Positions 61,216 through 64,000 of a stretch of 64,000 nucleotides of DNA are shown piece after piece; the first letter of the stretch is position 1, and each line of letters begins with the position of its first letter. The notes beneath the pieces were generated by a model that searched no databases, was not told the DNA's origin, and saw only the letters and a program-made list of their open reading frames with translations. The stretch comes from Pseudomonadota bacterium. Its GTDB lineage: Bacteria > Pseudomonadota > Gammaproteobacteria > Steroidobacterales > Woeseiaceae. A program made the position numbers and the translations under genes. The stretch covers positions 62,001 to 126,000 of the forward strand of contig JAQCAD010000001.1 in assembly GCA_027621915.1 (NCBI GenBank), read 5' to 3'.

Positions 61216-62121
61216 TTACACAATACTGTCCGGATCGGCGCGGAGAAAGCCCTCGACGGCCTTTGCCAGTTGCGCCGGCTGTTCAAAATGCACCATATGC
61301 CCGCAGTCGGGGATGATCGCGGTCTCTTCATTGCGAAAAGGGTGAGCCGACTTGTCAGGATCGATCCAGGTTTTCGCGGCGGCGGTAAAGTCGGTATCCG
61401 CGCCCACGACGAGCAAGACCCGGGCGGTCACCTTGTTCCAGCAGGCCTCGGCTTCAGCGCGACGATACTGCACCGCGTTTGGCAGTTTGTGTGCCGGATC
61501 CGCGCGCAGCGTGATCGATCCGTTTTCCATTGTCGCCCAGTGCTGAGAGACAAACAGTGCCTTGTCGTCGCTCATCAGAGGACTTCTCTTACGGATTCGG
61601 TCTGCCAGTTCCTCGAATGACCGGTATGTCGCATAGGACGGCATATTTCGGCTTTGCGTAATCCAACGCCGGTAATGATCCGGCGCATTTGACGGATCGC
61701 CATCAGCCAGTCCGAATCCTTCGACGTTGACGAACGATCGCACGCGCTCCGGAAATATCCCGGCGTAGAGACCGGCAACGTTCGCGCCCATACTGTGGCC
61801 GAGCACGTTGACCGGGTGCTCTGGCTGATAACGGGATATAAGCGCATCAAGATCAGCCACGTAATCCGGAAACCAGTAGCTATCGGCCCGGTGGTGAGAA
61901 CATCCGAACCCTCGCCAGTCCGGAGCGACCACGAACCAGTCACTTGTTAGCTCATCGACGACGAACTGAAACGACGCTGCGCAGTCACCCCAGCCGTGGA
62001 GCATTATCAAAAGCGGGTGACTTCGGTCTCCCCATTCCAGGACGTGGTAGCGAATTCCTCTGATATCGATCTGTACGGAAACCGGTTCGCGCTTTGCTTC
62101 GTATAATTGTGACTTCGTCAT
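61216..62121 (-). CDS. Alpha/beta hydrolase
   Basis: 301 residues. Oxyanion region MLHGWGDCAASF, nucleophile S110 in LGHSMGANVAG, and a C-terminal His in DCGHMVHFEQP. It has no signal peptide. Resembles general esterases/haloalkane-dehalogenase-like hydrolases. Divergent from the SLC13/RCK transporter with a roughly 100-base gap. Confidence 0.85.
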   Translation of the reverse strand: MTKSQLYEAKREPVSVQIDIRGIRYHVLEWGDRSHPLLIMLHGWGDCAASFQFVVDELTSDWFVVAPDWRGFGCSHHRADSYWFPDYVADLDALISRYQPEHPVNVLGHSMGANVAGLYAGIFPERVRSFVNVEGFGLADGDPSNAPDHYRRWITQSRNMPSYATYRSFEELADRIRKRSPLMSDDKALFVSQHWATMENGSITLRADPAHKLPNAVQYRRAEAEACWNKVTARVLLVVGADTDFTAAAKTWIDPDKSAHPFRNEETAIIPDCGHMVHFEQPAQLAKAVEGFLRADPDSIV

Positions 62122-62219
62122 TTGCTGACAGTAACTCGTTGGCTCATGCTATGTTGGCCATGTATAAATCCTCTTCATTCTCAACGTTGACTTTACAGTA
62201 GTACAGGTTACGGCGATTA

Positions 62220-64000
62220 ATGACATTTGAGATCGCACTCGTCTTAGGCATTCTGATCACCTCGCTGATACTTTTTGTCAGCGAAGTCATTCGAATGGAT
62301 CTGGTCGCACTACTAGTGTTGTCCGCCCTCGCCGTTACCGGTCTGGTAACGACCGACCAGGCATTTTCTGGTTTTTCCAACAGTGCCGTCATCACTGTCT
62401 GGGCAATGTTCATCCTCAGTGAGGGTCTGACCCGCACGGGCATCGCAGATATCATTGGTCGCCAGGTTATGCGCCTTGCCGGCCGCCGCGAAGTCGCAAT
62501 GATTATCGTCATTATGGTCACGGCAGCTGTGCTGTCTGCATTTATGAACAATATCGGCGTTGCCGCATTGATGCTTCCAGTCGTTGTGGAGGTCGCAAGG
62601 CGCACAAGAATCTCGCCCTCTCGCCTGCTGATGCCGCTTGCCTATTCAACTTTGCTGGGTGGCCTCATGACCCTGATTGGCACACCTCCTAACCTGCTGA
62701 TCAGTGAGGCAATGGTCCAGAACGGACATAAACCGTTCGCGTTGTTTGATTTCACTCCATTGGGTGGCGCGGTCATGGCCATCGGCGTTGCCTTCGTCGC
62801 GCTCGCAGGCCGATACCTGTTGCCGAAAACCAAGATTGATCAGCGCGGCAGACACCAGAGCCAGCGAAGCCTTCGTAGTCGCTACAAGCTGCAGGAACGT
62901 ACCTTTATGTTGCGGGTATCGATGGAATCTATCCTGGTCGGCAAGACGTTGGGTGAGACTCGCATCGGATCCGCGACGGGTCTCATTATCCTGGCGCTGA
63001 CCCGGTTCGGGCGCAGCGAACCGCTGCCCGGCCGACAGACGGTACTGCGTGGCGGTGACGGGCTGCTCGTGCAGGGGCGAGTCGACCAGTTCAAGGAATT
63101 ACAGCGCTGGAGCGACCTGGTCATTGAGCGCGAAGCGCCTGTTCTCAAATCAATGGTCGCAGCCAAGATCGCATATGCAGAAGTAAAACTTGCCGTTGGG
63201 TCGGTGCTCGTCGGGGAACTCATCCGACACGCTGGCTTTCGCAGTCGATTCAAAGTCAGCGTAGTCGGTATTTATCGTCGCAATAATTTTCGCCTTACCA
63301 ATCTTGCGTATGTCCCTTTAAGAGCCGGCGACCGGGTACTCGTCCAGGGTGAGACTGAAGACGTCGCAGAGCTCAGCGGGTTTGCCGATTTCAGCGAGGC
63401 CCGAGTGCTGAAAGACGATGATCTCAGCGAACGTTACAATGCCGATGAACGAATGTTCGTTGTCCGCTTGCCGAAATTCAGTGGTCTTGCCGACGCCACA
63501 CTCGAAAAAAGTCGTCTGGCGGACGTTTTCGATTTTCGTGTCGTTGCGATTTTTCGAGACGGCAACCTCAAGGTAATGCCGCGTGGTGACGAGGTTCTGG
63601 AGGGCGGAGACCTGCTACTTATTGAAGGTCAACCTGAAGACCTGGACGTGCTGCGTGGCCTGCAGGAACTTGATGTCGAAACCAAAGTCACCGGAAACCT
63701 GGGTTCTCTCGAATCTGAAAGACTGACACTGATGGACGCCACGCTGGACCCACGCTCGAGTCTCGCCGGCAAGACTGTTGGCGAGCTCAATTTTCGTGAA
63801 CGCTATGGCATCGAGCTCGCCGGCATATGGCGTGAGGGCGGGCCGATCGGGGTCGATCTCGCCGATGAGCGCCTGCAGATTGGCGACGCCTTGCTGATGC
63901 TTGGGCCTCGCGATCGGTTGCAACTCCTGAGTGATGATTCTGACTTCCTGATTTTGACGCCGCTTGGCAGGGCGCCGCCCGATACCCGGCGCGCTCCCCT
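62220..64000 (+). CDS. SLC13 permease with RCK (TrkA-C) domains, runs off the window
   Basis: From ATG 62220 the frame is open through 64000 (593 codons, no stop). An N-terminal SLC13 half has MNNIGVAALMLPVVV, LIGTPPNLLISEAM and several spans. Residues from about 215 onward are soluble and contain at least four TrkA-C-like repeats (for example RGGDGLLVQG, RAGDRVLVQG, EGGDLLLIEG, QIGDALLMLG). In known members a second membrane half follows, here beyond the window. These proteins transport anions (sulfate, dicarboxylates) with cytosolic ligand-sensing domains. A minus-strand open frame inside it is only a shadow. Confidence 0.9.
   Translation, partial: MTFEIALVLGILITSLILFVSEVIRMDLVALLVLSALAVTGLVTTDQAFSGFSNSAVITVWAMFILSEGLTRTGIADIIGRQVMRLAGRREVAMIIVIMVTAAVLSAFMNNIGVAALMLPVVVEVARRTRISPSRLLMPLAYSTLLGGLMTLIGTPPNLLISEAMVQNGHKPFALFDFTPLGGAVMAIGVAFVALAGRYLLPKTKIDQRGRHQSQRSLRSRYKLQERTFMLRVSMESILVGKTLGETRIGSATGLIILALTRFGRSEPLPGRQTVLRGGDGLLVQGRVDQFKELQRWSDLVIEREAPVLKSMVAAKIAYAEVKLAVGSVLVGELIRHAGFRSRFKVSVVGIYRRNNFRLTNLAYVPLRAGDRVLVQGETEDVAELSGFADFSEARVLKDDDLSERYNADERMFVVRLPKFSGLADATLEKSRLADVFDFRVVAIFRDGNLKVMPRGDEVLEGGDLLLIEGQPEDLDVLRGLQELDVETKVTGNLGSLESERLTLMDATLDPRSSLAGKTVGELNFRERYGIELAGIWREGGPIGVDLADERLQIGDALLMLGPRDRLQLLSDDSDFLILTPLGRAPPDTRRAP

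Noticed and set aside
62144-62605. Minus-strand frame rich in T, M and R
   Set aside because: It is the complement of the SLC13 membrane domain, which has strong family motifs on the plus strand.

Overview
The window looks like chromosomal DNA from a free-living Gram-negative bacterium, most likely a gammaproteobacterium. KdsB (LPS Kdo activation), many lipoprotein and Tat signal peptides, and numerous secreted peptidases point to a Gram-negative scavenger of organic nitrogen. A marine Woeseia-like lineage is a guess from gene content, not from any marker gene. No rRNA, CRISPR array, intact transposase or replication origin was seen.

Layout. (1) 1-8.2 kb: exported methyltransferase, kdsB, a coupled pair of secreted peptidases (M1, M24), an internally deleted PQQ-type sugar dehydrogenase lipoprotein, and an aldehyde dehydrogenase. 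(2) 8.3-16.1 kb: sodium/solute symporter, Tat-exported Fe/Mn superoxide dismutase, ChrA, an exported haem-c/beta-propeller protein, a TlpA-like thioredoxin, and a second M24 peptidase interrupted by one in-frame TGA. (3) 16.1-21.9 kb: a rearrangement scar (truncated DUF1624-type acyltransferase and ECF-sigma remnant), a 597-residue ATPase/winged-helix regulator, an exported truncated haemoglobin, a serine hydrolase lipoprotein and a DUF6152-type protein. (4) 22.0-24.0 kb: arsR-arsC-acr3 operon with a 38-bp palindromic operator. (5) 24.2-27.9 kb: accessory patch with an unknown exported protein, an AAA_14/DUF4143 ATPase with repeats in its promoter, an integrase tail, a 20-bp duplication of the tRNA-Arg 3' end, strong palindromes, and the intact tRNA-Arg(TCG). 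(6) 28-32 kb: a catalytically degenerate Tat-exported aldo-keto reductase relative, then an uncharacterised two-gene operon (coiled-coil multi-pass membrane protein plus VWA lipoprotein). (7) 31.5-44.8 kb: esterase, 3-methyladenine glycosylase, D-aminoacylase and DASS transporter; an M48-TPR protease between two lipoproteins; a cysteine-desulfurase-like enzyme; an ECF sigma/anti-sigma locus; a sulfatase; a Tat-exported epimerase-like protein. (8) 45-49.8 kb: 2-oxoacid:ferredoxin oxidoreductase KorAB with an FAD/4Fe-4S partner. (9) 50-64 kb: dihydroorotase and prolyl aminopeptidase, a C39-peptidase ABC exporter with HlyD adaptor but no visible peptide precursor, ilvA, class II aldolase, UvrD-family helicase, alpha/beta hydrolase, and an SLC13/RCK transporter that runs off the window end.

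Functional themes. Peptide and amino-acid scavenging (M1, two M24, Pip, D-aminoacylase, IlvA) is combined with carboxylate and sodium-coupled uptake, metal/metalloid efflux, exported redox proteins and central 2-oxoacid oxidation. The best candidate for an undescribed system is the 29.4-31.5 kb operon. The 16.8-18.9 kb regulator and the tRNA-Arg-adjacent scar are the next most unusual regions.
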